Shown here: piece by piece, positions 11,801 through 22,484 of the stretch | Layout: each line of letters starts with the position of its first letter | Position numbering within the stretch: position 1 is the first letter of the stretch | Assembly: GCA_036346255.1 (NCBI GenBank) | Contig: CM070638.1 | Span: 43,524,394-43,588,393 of the forward strand | DNA length: 64,000 nucleotides | DNA from: Ampelocalamus luodianensis | Taxonomy: Eukaryota; Streptophyta; Magnoliopsida; Poales; Poaceae | Reading direction: 5' to 3' | Notes under the pieces: model-generated | The model's database searches: none | Seen by the model: only the letters and a program-made list of their open reading frames with translations | Told to the model about the DNA's origin: nothing | Program-made: the position numbers and the translations under genes

Positions 11801-12185
11801 AAAATTTCTGCCTATGAAGTGAACTCATTTGTTGGTATTCAGTTCTCATCCCCCTCGCTTCCTTAGGTAAAATTGTTGAAGCGGAGTAATTAACCCGCTG
11901 AGGTACTAATTGTAAGTGCAATCGTGCAGGTAGTATTTCAATCATTACAAGGAAAACTAATATAAGAAATGACAGTAGGTCTTGGAGCATACATCAATCT
12001 AGTTTGTAACAAAATTACGGCCTGTGCTGCTTCTACTCTCTTTGGACATTAATAAATTGCGCAGCTTCCATTCCCTAGAGGAATATTCCTGTGGCACATT
12101 ACATTTTCTATCTACAGTTCTTGCTGGTGTGCATCGCTGATCGGTGACGCTTCTTTGTTGTGCTGTTGTGCAGGGTAGGCAGTAA
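8830..12185 (+). CDS. MORF8-like: MORF8/RIP1-like organellar RNA-editing factor (5 exons, apparent frameshift)
   Basis: MORF proteins bind PPR editing factors and are needed for C-to-U RNA editing in mitochondria and plastids. Exons, placed by GT-AG signals and protein continuity: 8830-9197, 10554-10651, 10749-10812, 10891-11558, 12174-12185 (stop TAA). Residues 1-65 are rich in Ala, Ser, Arg and Pro with few acidic residues, as in an organellar transit peptide. The MORF domain follows: ILFEGCDYNHWLITMEFP, then LAKVVGS-YEEAKKRMYAFST, then LPGVVFILPDSYLYPET. The long fourth exon encodes a Gly/Gln/Asn/Pro-rich tail opening with GNYQN repeats, the feature that favours MORF8/RIP1 over shorter MORFs. 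Total is about 403 codons, near the Arabidopsis MORF8 length. Odd: exon 3 ends in a phase that does not fit exon 4. The family has K-E-Y-G-G-D-K-Y here, and the sequence looks two bases short near 10799-10802, giving a premature stop. The intact exon 4 frame suggests a recent mutation or a sequencing error. Confidence 0.88.
10200..10455 (+). repeat. Tandem repeat in MORF intron 1, three copies of about 75-82 bp
   Basis: The sequence 'ttgtatatatttgatgg' followed by 'gtcaagtcattgctcttac' occurs three times in a row (about 10240-10320, 10321-10400, 10401-10455). The repeat lies in the 1,356-bp first intron and does not affect coding. Confidence 0.85.
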
Positions 12186-12495
12186 GGGCTTGATGCGGGT
12201 TCCACGGAAGAAGGCATTAGTTGCTCTACTTGAAATGTAGAATTCCCACCTGTAAAAATAAACAACTGCACTCCTATACTATATCTCGTTGCCTGGATTC
12301 AAATTCCAGACTTATTATGGACATTTGTTGTTACCAACAGTCTGAATGGATGCAGACTTTTTTTTTGTGGTTTCTTGAGCCATATGTTCCACATTTTTAA
12401 AGCGTTGCTGAATCTGAAACGTTCTTTGATTTTCATGGATGTTATCTGTGCTTTGCCTATCTATCAATGAAATTCGTGCTGTCTGCCTACAGTTG
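12186..12495 (+). other. Probable 3' UTR of the MORF8-like gene
   Basis: AT-rich sequence after the TAA in the short last exon. 'aatgaaattcgtgctg' near 12467-12482 is a plausible plant polyadenylation region. The end point is inferred. Confidence 0.45.
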
Positions 12496-12680
12496 ATGAT
12501 TCCAGTAGTAGAGTTTTTGTATATTTGATATCACCCTCACAAGTGCACTGAACAAACAAACTGCTGCCAAAAACTGTAACATGGGGATATTTTTTTATAG
12601 TTTGAATGAACCTATGGCGATCATTTCACGCAGTATTGCAAAAGTAGTATAGAATCTGCAATACCATACAATGTCAACAA

Positions 12681-12682
<2 letters not shown>

Positions 12683-12752
<70 letters not shown>
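12683..12752 (+). repeat. (CT)n microsatellite
   Basis: About 70 bases of almost pure CT dinucleotides with one G interruption near 12741. It lies about 500 bases after the MORF8-like stop codon. Confidence 0.95.
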
Positions 12753-13369
12753 GAAGAGAGAATGTTAGTAAGATTCTTACTCTTGACTAGTCGGATGCTT
12801 ATTCACATTCGCTACAGATTTTCCTTTTCAGGCGATACCATTGAGATGCTCTGATCGATCTTAGCATTGGGCATCTCAATCCGTCGAGACACAAGTTGCA
12901 TATGCATCCGTCGAGATTTCGAGGCCAAGTCAACTATCGGGCTGTAGGGAATAAAATCCAGCTCTTAGGTTATGTGTCTTACCTTGCATTTCACTGGCCG
13001 AACGCAGAATCTACCCCCTTTGAATGGCCGAATAATGCAAACATAAACAACGGAAAAGAGCAACAAAATATATGGGCGAATACTTTGTAGCTGCAGGTTT
13101 TTTTCACTGAACTTGGTAGATCAATCTTTGGCAAATATTATGTAAAAAAAAAAAACATGTTACAGACGAAACTGCTTGTATTTTTATTACCATGTAGTTG
13201 ACTTATGACCTCTCGACAAATGTTAAAGTGCTGAACTGATGTGGCTAAAAGTAAACTTGCAATATATTAACCGAGTTTTTTTTTTAAAAAATATTATTTT
13301 AATTAAGAATTACAAAAATAAATAGTCATTTTTTTATATACAAAAGTGGGTTCCTGTTACCATTGCAAC

Positions 13370-13480
13370 CAGCGACAGGCTTCTATCGGCAGTTAAAATG
13401 GTGACAGTAGCCCTGTCGCCATGGACACAGTACTGTTGCCATTGGCGACAAGATCACTGTCGCCATTTGGCGACATGAGC
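13370..13480. repeat. Short inverted-repeat cluster (gtcgcca / tggcgac words)
   Basis: The words gtcgcca, tggcgaca and close variants recur about six times in 110 bases, several forming local palindromes (for example around 13459-13477). This is typical of subterminal repeats of a plant DNA transposon. No clear terminal repeat is visible, so the parent element is not assigned. Confidence 0.5.
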
Positions 13481-13995
13481 CTATTTTTGAAATTAAATTA
13501 TATTTATAATTTTGGTATTTCTTTAAGTGTTCGCGCAACCGATAATTTTCGAAAAGATAAGAAAATATAAAGTAGAGAACAATTTAGGAGTTTCGGTTAG
13601 ACTAAATATATTTGGAATGCGATTTCGTCGGCGTAATAATAAAATTAGCCCCCTTCAGCGGTGCAATAACAAAGTATTGAAGTGTTATTTTCTAATGCAA
13701 TTGTCCCTTTGCTGAACTGATTTATTTGAGAGTACATAACGAAATCTTAGATAGATAATGACTTGAGAAAGAGGGTATTGTCATTTCGCGTACAAAAAGG
13801 CTAGAAGTAGGGTGGTGTGGGGTGTCACGATGCTAACTCCATCACATTGTTACTTGTACACACAACAAGAACAAATAATATCGTAAACACAATACTAGCA
13901 TAATGTAAGTCGTGCACAAAATAATATTTACATAACACTATTGATACATCTACTCGCGGGTTCTCTTGGGGTGTACCCCACGTGTGGCCTCTAGC
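13481..13995. other. AT-rich stretch with no gene seen
   Basis: About 500 bases between the inverted-repeat cluster and the plant-mobile-domain remnant. I see no convincing coding sequence. It may belong to the same DNA transposon as its neighbours. Confidence 0.4.
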
Positions 13996-13999
13996 CTGG

Positions 14000-15040
14000 T
14001 CTGAGGCGACTGTGGGCGTTGGTGCGAGTACATCAAAGGCTATGGCGGCCAAGGTACCCTACCGACGCGAGTAGCCTACACATGTGTCGCGAGAGGGGGC
14101 TGCACCGGCTAACTCGCTCTAGGCACGCCGTGCAACCGAGAAGCCCCAATGGAGACCTAGCTGGGAGTGGTCTCGCCATGCAAAGGACCATTGCCCTCTC
14201 GCTGTAGCGCCCACTCCTCATCGAACTCGTAGTCCCCGGAGTGTGCTCCCTCCTGCAACACCAGCTCCTCATCCCAAGGGAGTGTACGACCTGTAGAACA
14301 GTACGCTATGCATGTGCAATAAGAAAATGCTAAAATAGTACGTTATGCATGTAAACAAGATAGACATACTTGGTCCCTACATCACAATAGACAACTTTGC
14401 GTAGTCCTGCCTTAGGTACGGGTGGAACTGAGGACCTGTCAGAAGAAATTGGTGTTTGTAAATAGTGGAGTTCGAAATAAACAAGCAGACGTGGGTATAT
14501 CTGGTGTACCTATGAATTATGCTGGGGAACTCCCTGCACGATACTACGAGGACCCACCATGTCCGGTGAGGAGCCATGGGGTGTGATACACTATGGCTCA
14601 CCCCCCTGTCCACGCACTGGTGGGTCCACCACGTCCCTCGGCCTCCGGCATGACGTAAGCTAGATGCCTCGCCTCGCCTTATCCATGATCCAGTCCACGG
14701 TGTGTCTGAGGTCCTGTGACATCACATTGATCGTTCTGTACACAGAAATAACAAGTTAGAAACCGAAAACATGAGAAGTAAATAATAAGTATGGGCCGTT
14801 CAGTACATACCACGCGATGGAATGCGGAGTCTGCTTGGGTGGGGGTATGTGTCGGTCGTGGTGGCCTCGTGGGCTGTCCACGACCCTGACGCAATGGACC
14901 CTTGTCCACTCTATGTACTCCTCGTACGACCCGTGGTCGTAGGGAGAATACTCCTGAACTATGTCCTCCGAGGTGTGGAGCCATCGCTCGACCCAAGGGG
15001 CGATCCTGGCATCCCAGGAAGTCCTACCAAAACTCCCTTC
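14000..15040 (-). pseudogene. Plant-mobile-domain (MAIN-like) remnant, C-terminal part
   Basis: Read on the minus strand, about 15036-14808 is open and gives WVERWLHTSEDIVQEYSPYD, then HGSYEEYIEW, the pattern of the C-terminal part of plant mobile domain proteins, usually transposon-borne in grasses. A GTATGT donor-like site follows. Downstream pieces lie at 14750-14650 (INVMSQDLRHTVDWIMDKA) and 14280-14160 (EELVLQEGAHSGDYEF, then EEWALQRE). The pieces are in different frames with stops between them. I am sure of the translation, less sure of the family name. Confidence 0.45.
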
Positions 15041-15200
15041 CTGGTGTAACTATGGAGGGCAAAACGATAAATTTGTAAGTATGCAAGGCAAAGGCTACGA
15101 CATAAATAAAACGTTAACTTACCCATAGACGTTCGGTAGCATATCCAGAACTGATCTACACACAACTATAATGATGTACTATACGACACTACAACACATA

Positions 15201-15205
15201 GAAAT
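15201..15205. repeat. Target-site duplication GAAAT (left copy)
   Basis: GAAAT directly precedes the TG of the solo LTR. An identical GAAAT directly follows its CA end at 18088-18092. Confidence 0.9.
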
Positions 15206-18087
15206 TGTCAAATCAGGATTTTCTAATCCAGAATCCTCTGTGAAACACTGTGCTATTCCCTGGATCAGTAGATAGCACTCACAGCTACTTCACTGAATCA
15301 ACTCATACATGGCGTAAAACCATACCATTCATTAATTAACACAACAGAGTTTACATAGACCGCGTCGGGTCGAGTTTTACAATACGGTCCGAACAGGCCA
15401 AATTGATTACATTACAAAAGCGGAAGCGACAACGGAAGCAAAAGGGGTGAGAGCTCATCTCTCCACAGGCAAGCGACTAGGGAAACCCGTGTGCGACCGA
15501 TATTAACCAAGACTTGGGTAATATTGGATGCACGCAAGTACCGACGGAGTCAACTGGACTGGAGCGAGACTAGAACATCTAAAGACTACACTACGCTTCA
15601 TTATCTCTAGGTCCTCCGACTTCTGGATCCTCGTAGTAGTCGTAATCTCCAGGATTTCCTGCTTCTGAGGGTTTTGGGGGAGAGAGCGAGGGTGAGCACA
15701 ACTTCCGTGCTCGCGAGCCAACACACAATGCAAATAATATACATGCAAGGCTAAACAAGGATGGCTCGGGTTCTTTTATTTGCTAAAGCGATGTTTTCAA
15801 TTATCATAATTATAAAGTCCTATCACTTAGCATTTTTAACAAATTGCATTTTTAGAAAGAGAGTAATTGTGCAATAATTTTGTATCAGCAGATGTTCCCT
15901 CCATCGGAAACTCTACTTTATGCTTACTTTTGATTGGGTGCGTCCCAATTACTAACATCACCGAGTTCGAGCACTGTGCAAAATCCAAACTCGTGGCTAG
16001 GTGAGCCAACCACATTTTCATCCCAACCACAAGGTTTTTGAAATAGAACTAACTCGAGTAAAGATTCCCATGTCCGCCTTTTGACCAGTAGGCGCACTGT
16101 TTAAATGATTTAGACTCTGCAGAGGTTGTACACTTTACCCACAAGAGATAGTCATACTCGTTACCCCACATGATTTCTTAGTCATGTAGTTGAGCGGCAA
16201 TCAAAGTAACCTTTCAAAATATCTCGCCCCTTCCGTCATCTCACCTATATGGGGTTACGCCCATATGTTGGTGCGGGATGTCACCCCCTACATCTTGCTG
16301 TAGAAGACACTTCACCATCGGTGTCCCATTCAAACGTGATCAAGCTAACACTTGCACCCTTTATTGTTCCCTCCGTGAGACTGACTTTCAAGGTTCAATA
16401 AATCTACTAAGTCAAGTTGCAGTTTGCAGACTTGTGGTTGTACTTGTTTTACACGGGAGGTCATGACAAAATTAAGTCCTTAGGGTTGTCTAGGCGGATT
16501 ATTTCACACATCAACATTCTTTGGGCTGCATTAGCACCCATCAACATACTCTTCATCACACAGTCCGCCCAGACAGTAACAGCAATATTAGGGTTTTGAG
16601 AAGTAAAACCAAATCACCACATTTATCTCAGTCATGGACCACCAATGACTGCCCAAATCATTTTTATGTTTAAAGAGATGATGATTGGAACATTTTAATG
16701 TCCCGGTACTTAAGCAAGACTAGCATGTCGCTTAAGTACAACCTATAACTAGTATTACCACATAGTTACTAGGGTGACAATGGTTAAGGGATTCAAGTTG
16801 TCAAGGATGGCGTAATAATTTATTAATCATCAAATGGGTATTTAACTACCTTAAGCTTTAACATATATTTGATTAAGGAATTAAAGCATGCAATTTGCTA
16901 TTTTAAAAGAATATAATTTGCATAAAATGTAGGCTCAATATGATCGAAGTATTGACTCGCCTGGGATATAGGTAAGAGGATCTTGATAATCTTAGGCTTG
17001 ATCAACTTGGGGATCTCCGGCGTCTTCAAATCCTAGTCGAACGAACGTACTGGAAAAAGGCACAAACAAGCAAAAAGAGAAAATTAAATACAAATGAACT
17101 TCAAATTAAACAAGACCTATGCCATTAGCAAGATCTTGAATTTACAAATTTTTAGAAATTTACTTTACATTTTTTGGAGTTAAAATGAGGGAGATACTAA
17201 TTTTTAAAGCCTCACTTTTGAATTAAAATAGAAAAAGGAAAAGAAAAACCAACGAAAAAGAAAACCAGCGCGGCCCAAAGACAAGAAATCGGCCCGGCCC
17301 ACGGTTCGGGCCGAAACGGCACGCGGGGGCGAGCGTGCGGCCCACGGAGGCACGGGGTGCGGCCTACCGGCGCGGCTTTGCCTGCGGAAGAAAGGAGGGG
17401 CTCGGCCGAGGCCGAGGAGAGAATGGGGCGCGCGCGCGCGGAGAGGAAGAAAGGGCGGCGGTCTCGGCCGGTGGCGACGACACGAGGAGGTGGGGGCGCG
17501 GCGAGGCGGCGGCCACGGGGAGATCCGACGGGGCGGTGGAGCGGGGAGAAGGGAATGGTGGCGCCGCGCGGGGAGAGGATGGGTCGAGGGCACGGCGGCG
17601 GCAGCTGCCGAAGGGAAATGGTGGCGCACGGGGCTCACCGGCCAGCAAGGGGAGGACACCGAGCGGCGGCGCCACGGCTTCGCGGAGGTGAGTTTCGGCC
17701 TCCTTCTTCCTCTTCTTTCTTGCTCTTCTTCTTCTTGCTCGGGGAGGAGAAGGAGAAAAAGGGGAGGAGGAAGGGAGGTGCTGGGGCTTTAAAGCCAGAG
17801 GAGGAGGACCGGGAGGCTCGGGAAGAAGTCAGGCGGCGTGCGGCGCTGCACGCAGGCTAAGCGGCGTAGGGGTAGCGAGCGCGCGGGAGGAGATGACAGG
17901 CGTGCGGGCGCAGGCGGCGCCAATGGCGCGGCTGCGTGAGCGCAGCGCGGGAACGAGCGGGGTGACGGGCGTGCGGCTCGGGCGCGGTGCGAGCAGCGAG
18001 GATGGCGCAGCCGGAGGCGGCGAACGCGAAGCACGCAAGGGGGTCCGGGGAAGAACCAAGGAGGAAAGAAAAAAAAGGGGTGTTACA
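15206..18087 (-). mobile_element. Solo LTR of a Ty3/gypsy-type element
   Basis: A 2,882-bp unit starts TGTCAAATC and ends GTGTTACA, flanked by perfect GAAAT duplications. On the minus strand it begins TGTAACACCCC, a common start of grass gypsy LTRs. There is no internal gag-pol and no second LTR, so the element has been reduced by LTR-LTR recombination. The GC-rich part (17250-18060) gives many overlapping open frames with no domain; I treat these as composition. The LTR interrupts the plant-mobile-domain region, whose repeat words (such as 'acgacacta') continue on both sides. Confidence 0.9.
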
Positions 18088-18092
18088 GAAAT

Positions 18093-18660
18093 ACATTTCA
18101 TCTAAAAGTATCTAACTAACTCTATAATTACACCCCAAAAAATCTACACGATTAACGACATATCCGGAACTAACCTACACAAAACTAAAATGATCCACTA
18201 CACGACACTAAAGCACATAATAGTGCATTCCATTTAAAAGTAACTAATTTACTCAATTACTGCACCATAAATAATTTAATTGTATTTTGAAAATAAAAAC
18301 TAAAATATTTAACTGCTTTGGATTTTTTTATAGAATTTTTAGAGCTATCTTGCTATTTTCCTAGTTTAAAAAGTTTTTTGTGCTTTTACAAATTATTTGC
18401 TATGTAAAAATAAAAACTTAAGTTGAGAATATTTTAATTAAGCTCCAAATACCCTATTTAACTACTCTAGAATTTATAAAGAATTTTTAGAGGTATCTTG
18501 CTATTTTTCTAGTTTAAAAAGTATTTTCAGCTTTTAAAAATTATTTACCATGTAATCCATTCAACTAAAATTACAACAAACTACACTACAACTAAAATTA
18601 TCTAATCCATTCAATTATATATCACTAGTTTTATTTGCTAATCTACCAGGGTTTCGAATT
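18093..18660. repeat. AT-rich diverged direct repeats
   Basis: A block beginning 'gaatttttagag.tatcttg' occurs at about 18336-18410 and again at 18480-18555, 144 bases apart. A second word set ('tatcc.gaact..cctacac', 'cacgacacta') links 18160-18210 with 15150-15200 on the far side of the solo LTR. The repeats probably belong to the split DNA transposon. Confidence 0.6.
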
Positions 18661-18980
18661 TATATACAATGTTGTAAGAACATTTACCTGCAAAGTGGGC
18701 GACTAGATCTGCTTCTCACTCTCTCTCTCCCTCTCTCTCTCTTCCTCCTTTGCTACGAACTGGCAGTGCTTCGCTAGGTCACTTTTGCCGTCTCCTCCTC
18801 TCCCTTCTCTCTCTTTCTTCTCTTTTTCTCCGAATAAAATTGACTTTTCGGCCGATTTTTGGCGGTTTATATAGAAATCCTGCGTTCCACACACGGTGTG
18901 CAATGGAACCTGATTTTTCAACCGGATGAGAATACAATTATCCCATTTTGTGTTATTGGATCCTAATAATAGAAGATACA
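18661..18980. other. Unassigned DNA with a pyrimidine tract
   Basis: Contains a CT-rich tract at 18716-18745 and a minus-strand open frame without a recognisable domain. Nothing else is supported. Confidence 0.4.
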
Positions 18981-19964
18981 TATAACATCCCAATTTTAGT
19001 GTCTTTTTGAAATTTTCAAAATAAAAGGAACCATTTGAATTTTACTAAATTATTTAAAGTTTAATTTGATTTTTTTTAGAAAATGAAAACAATTTAATAT
19101 GAATAAACCAAAGTTCAATTAAATTCGAACTTGATTTATTTGAGTACTTTTAGTTCCAAGGTTTTTTCTAGAATTTTCTTGGATTTTTCCAAGTTAATTT
19201 AGTATATATTTGAGCTACATTCAATCAATCCTTTTTCTGAAATTTGAAAAATCATTTCAAATCCCTAAAATTCATCTTAGGCCAATTTCCTGTCCCCAAC
19301 CCATTTGTTTTTTTTTTCATTTATAGCCCGGCCCACCTGGCCTATTCCCCTTCTGCTTGCTCTGCTTCCCAAGCTGGTGCCCACGCCGCCTGGCCATGTC
19401 GCCTGCACCTACGCCTGCACATCCGCGCAACCGCCGCCTATGATGCGTCGCCATTTGGAAAGTGTCGCGTGCCATTAAGTCCCTCATCACCGGGCGCCAT
19501 CATGGCTTTGTTGTTTCCCGTCGCAGCCATCAATGCCAAGCCGAGGATGCCGCCGTGACTCCCGTCGTGACCACGCCATCTCCCCTACCTCCCTGTGCCT
19601 ATAAATGAGACAATCCATACCATCTTGCCCTCCTCTTCGTTTTGCCTCAAACCGCTCCTTCTATCTCGCCTCTATTTGGCCAGAACGCGCGACACCACCA
19701 ACTTCTTCCCCAAGTACGGCCACGCCGCTCTCGCTCCGATCTCCCTCTCTGGTGAGCTTTTACAGACCTGATCGTGCACAACGTGTTCCTGAACCCCCTA
19801 TATCTTCTCCCTACCTCGATTCGACCGTTGCGCTACCGTGGACCACAGCCACCGTCGGCCCTTATTCTCAGTCACCGGTCGTCGTTGTCGTGCCACTTCG
19901 GTCCCCCTCCAGCCTCCCTGAGCGACCCGGTGTGCTACTCGAGCCGACGCCATGCCCATGCTCC

Positions 19965-21025
19965 TGTTGGAGTTTTGGGCTTGGCCTATTCAATATTCCA
20001 ATTAAATCCTAGGAAAATCCCAAAGGCCTACTCATGTATGGTGAAAGATGGGAGGTTTAGTATCATATTGCTAGTCTAGGTGGGAGGAGACCAATATATA
20101 AGGTGGAGATGGTCTTACCTAGTTGAAACAAGCAAAAAAAGAACACAAGCACACGCGCGCTTGCCATGCCATGCCACGCCACACCATTGTCTGCCTACGC
20201 GCGATGTGCATATGGATGGTTCAGCTATTTCGTGTTTGGTTGGCTAAGGAGTTGCAGCTTCTTTTTTCACCTCAAAACCATGCACATTTGTCAGAAACTG
20301 AAAACTGAATACACTGTTTCAATTGGCTTTTATGGCACGCATTAACTGCGTTTAAAACAGTGTAATGATAGTTATGATAGCAGTTTCTAATGACATATCA
20401 GTGGCAGTTTCTTCTGCTGAATCTGGCTCTATATAAAGGAGACCTCTCCTCTTAGATTTCAAATTTCGACAGAGTGAGAAAACCTCCCAGAATCAGTATC
20501 AGTGTAGTCTTGTTGCCCGTTTCCTCTGTGCTGCGCAACCTCGGCTTCTCCATCCCTTCTTCAGCGTTCACCGACGTGGGGAGAGCAGTGTCTCCGAGGC
20601 TGGCATCTCTCGTGATCCTGCACGGGTTGGAGCGAATCAGGTTTTTGGGAAGTGTTTGCGCGACTGCTCACGGCTTCTTCCTTCTCCATCATCGTTTGCG
20701 CGTCATCTTCTTCAGATCAAACTCTACCATGACCTTCGTCGGGGCAATTCTCTGTAAGTCGCGGTGAGATCATTTGATATGGCTAGGCATTATTTCCTAG
20801 ATATCTTTCATGTGATTATGTTCATACATACTTCTGTTAATAGCATTCTTGTTCTAGGGTTTGCCTTGTTAGTGCAAATATATAAGATAGATATATTTGA
20901 GTCGATGATTATGTTACTGTTCACAGTCCCAAATATGCCTAGTATATATGTTGTTGTTGATTTAATTATTATTTTAGGAATTATAATAATCACAAAAGTG
21001 CGCATATATCTAACAGCTAATGCCG
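19965..21025 (+). mobile_element. Nested copia-type solo LTR
   Basis: Starts TGTTGGAGTTTTGGGC, a typical grass copia LTR start. It has a TATA box ('ctatataaagg', about 20429-20439) and 'aggagacctctcctc' just after it, as in transcribed copia LTRs. The right end is uncertain: either 21015 (ctaaca) or 21025, the latter flanked by TCTCC against GCTCC on the left (4 of 5 match) but ending CG, not CA. No internal domain or second copy is present. Confidence 0.55.
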
Positions 21026-22484
21026 TCTCCTAGGAAACATCGCCGTCGTCATGCGCCCGAGCTGATGCCACTGCCAGCATCACCACTGTGCCGCTCTGCT
21101 AGCACCGCCGCCACCTAGGGAACCCCCGGAGCGCTGCGGTTCCATTTTGCCCATCGCCGGCCGCCATCGCGCTGTTGTTCGCCGTCGCCACCACCATCTC
21201 GAGCGCCGTCCACCTCCGATGTTTCCTTCCTTTGTCTTCCTCTTTCTCTCACTGATAGCGGGTCCAGCATGTCAACATGCACTATTTCGCAGACCTTGTT
21301 TACAATAAGCCCGTTCTATTTTGTGGACTCGGTGTGTAGACCAAGGGCCCACATGTCATTCTTAGGAGTTTTTTATTGTTTAATCTATTCTTAGGAGTTT
21401 TTTTATTGCTTAATCTGAAAAGAATATTCCCTAGAATATTCCTTTTTCCTCTGAATTTCCAGTAACTTCCATTTCCAACAAATTTTTGAAAGTTCGTTCT
21501 CTCTCATCTGAACTTCGATTGATCCTATTTTTGTTCCTTAATTCATCTAAAATTGAGCTATTTCTTCGAGTACTAGTTTTATTAATTTTGTATTTTATTT
21601 TAAATTTATTTGTGTCTCATTCATTTTCTTTCTCAATTAGACAACGATTTCCAAGGAGCGGGAGCAGAATTTGAAGATCTGAGTGTGGTAATCGAGTAAG
21701 GCTAAGGCAAGTCGTAACTTTTGATCATGTTGTACCTTTTTTACAAAAATATATTATTTTATATCAACAGTTTTATCGGAGCAGCTAATTACCTACTTGA
21801 CCTTATGCCACCTTGTTTAGCTTGGATGACATGAATCCCTTGTCACCATAGGTTTAGTTATTATTAGTTGGACATAACTGTACTACCAACATGTGTTGAC
21901 ATAGATATGCTTAGCCATGCTTAGCTGTACGATAGGCTCATATTCACGTGATCAATTATGTTAACTTGACTTAATGAGATATAGAATTATGGTGCGATGC
22001 CACTGTTGTAAAATTTATTGTGTCATGGCAAGGAATGCCATTAGTCTTGATTAAATAAAATGGTTTCGTGCCCAGGCGAATGATCGTACAGTAAAGGAGG
22101 TGTGGTTAGCACATTTGGGATGAGGTTGTCTCGCCTAGGTGATCACTAAGGACTTAATCTTGTGCGCCATTGAACTGGTTCATATCATGCAACCACTTGT
22201 CCAGTATAGGATGGATCTAGCTAATTAATTTGCAATGTCATGACTTTTGTTCTACCATGTGGTGGTATGGGTTCTAAGATAGATAGGTAGATTCACATGG
22301 CGTAAGAGGGGGCTCTCGACTCGGTGGTGAAGCCTTAGCAAGCAGAACTAGGTAAAGCTATACAACTAAGCACTTCCATAGGCTTTACCCAACTTAAACC
22401 TTGTGATACATGTCAAGACAGATTGAAATACAACAAGCACAACACAATTAGTAAAGTAAATCAATTCTGAAAAACACAGACAAC

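Noticed and set aside
13370..13480. Possible CRISPR-like or tRNA structure
   Set aside because: The repeats are short, irregular and in both orientations, with no uniform spacers and no cloverleaf. They look like transposon subterminal repeats.
17204..18105. Cluster of open frames on both strands
   Set aside because: All lie in the GC-rich part of the 15206-18087 solo LTR and reflect composition.
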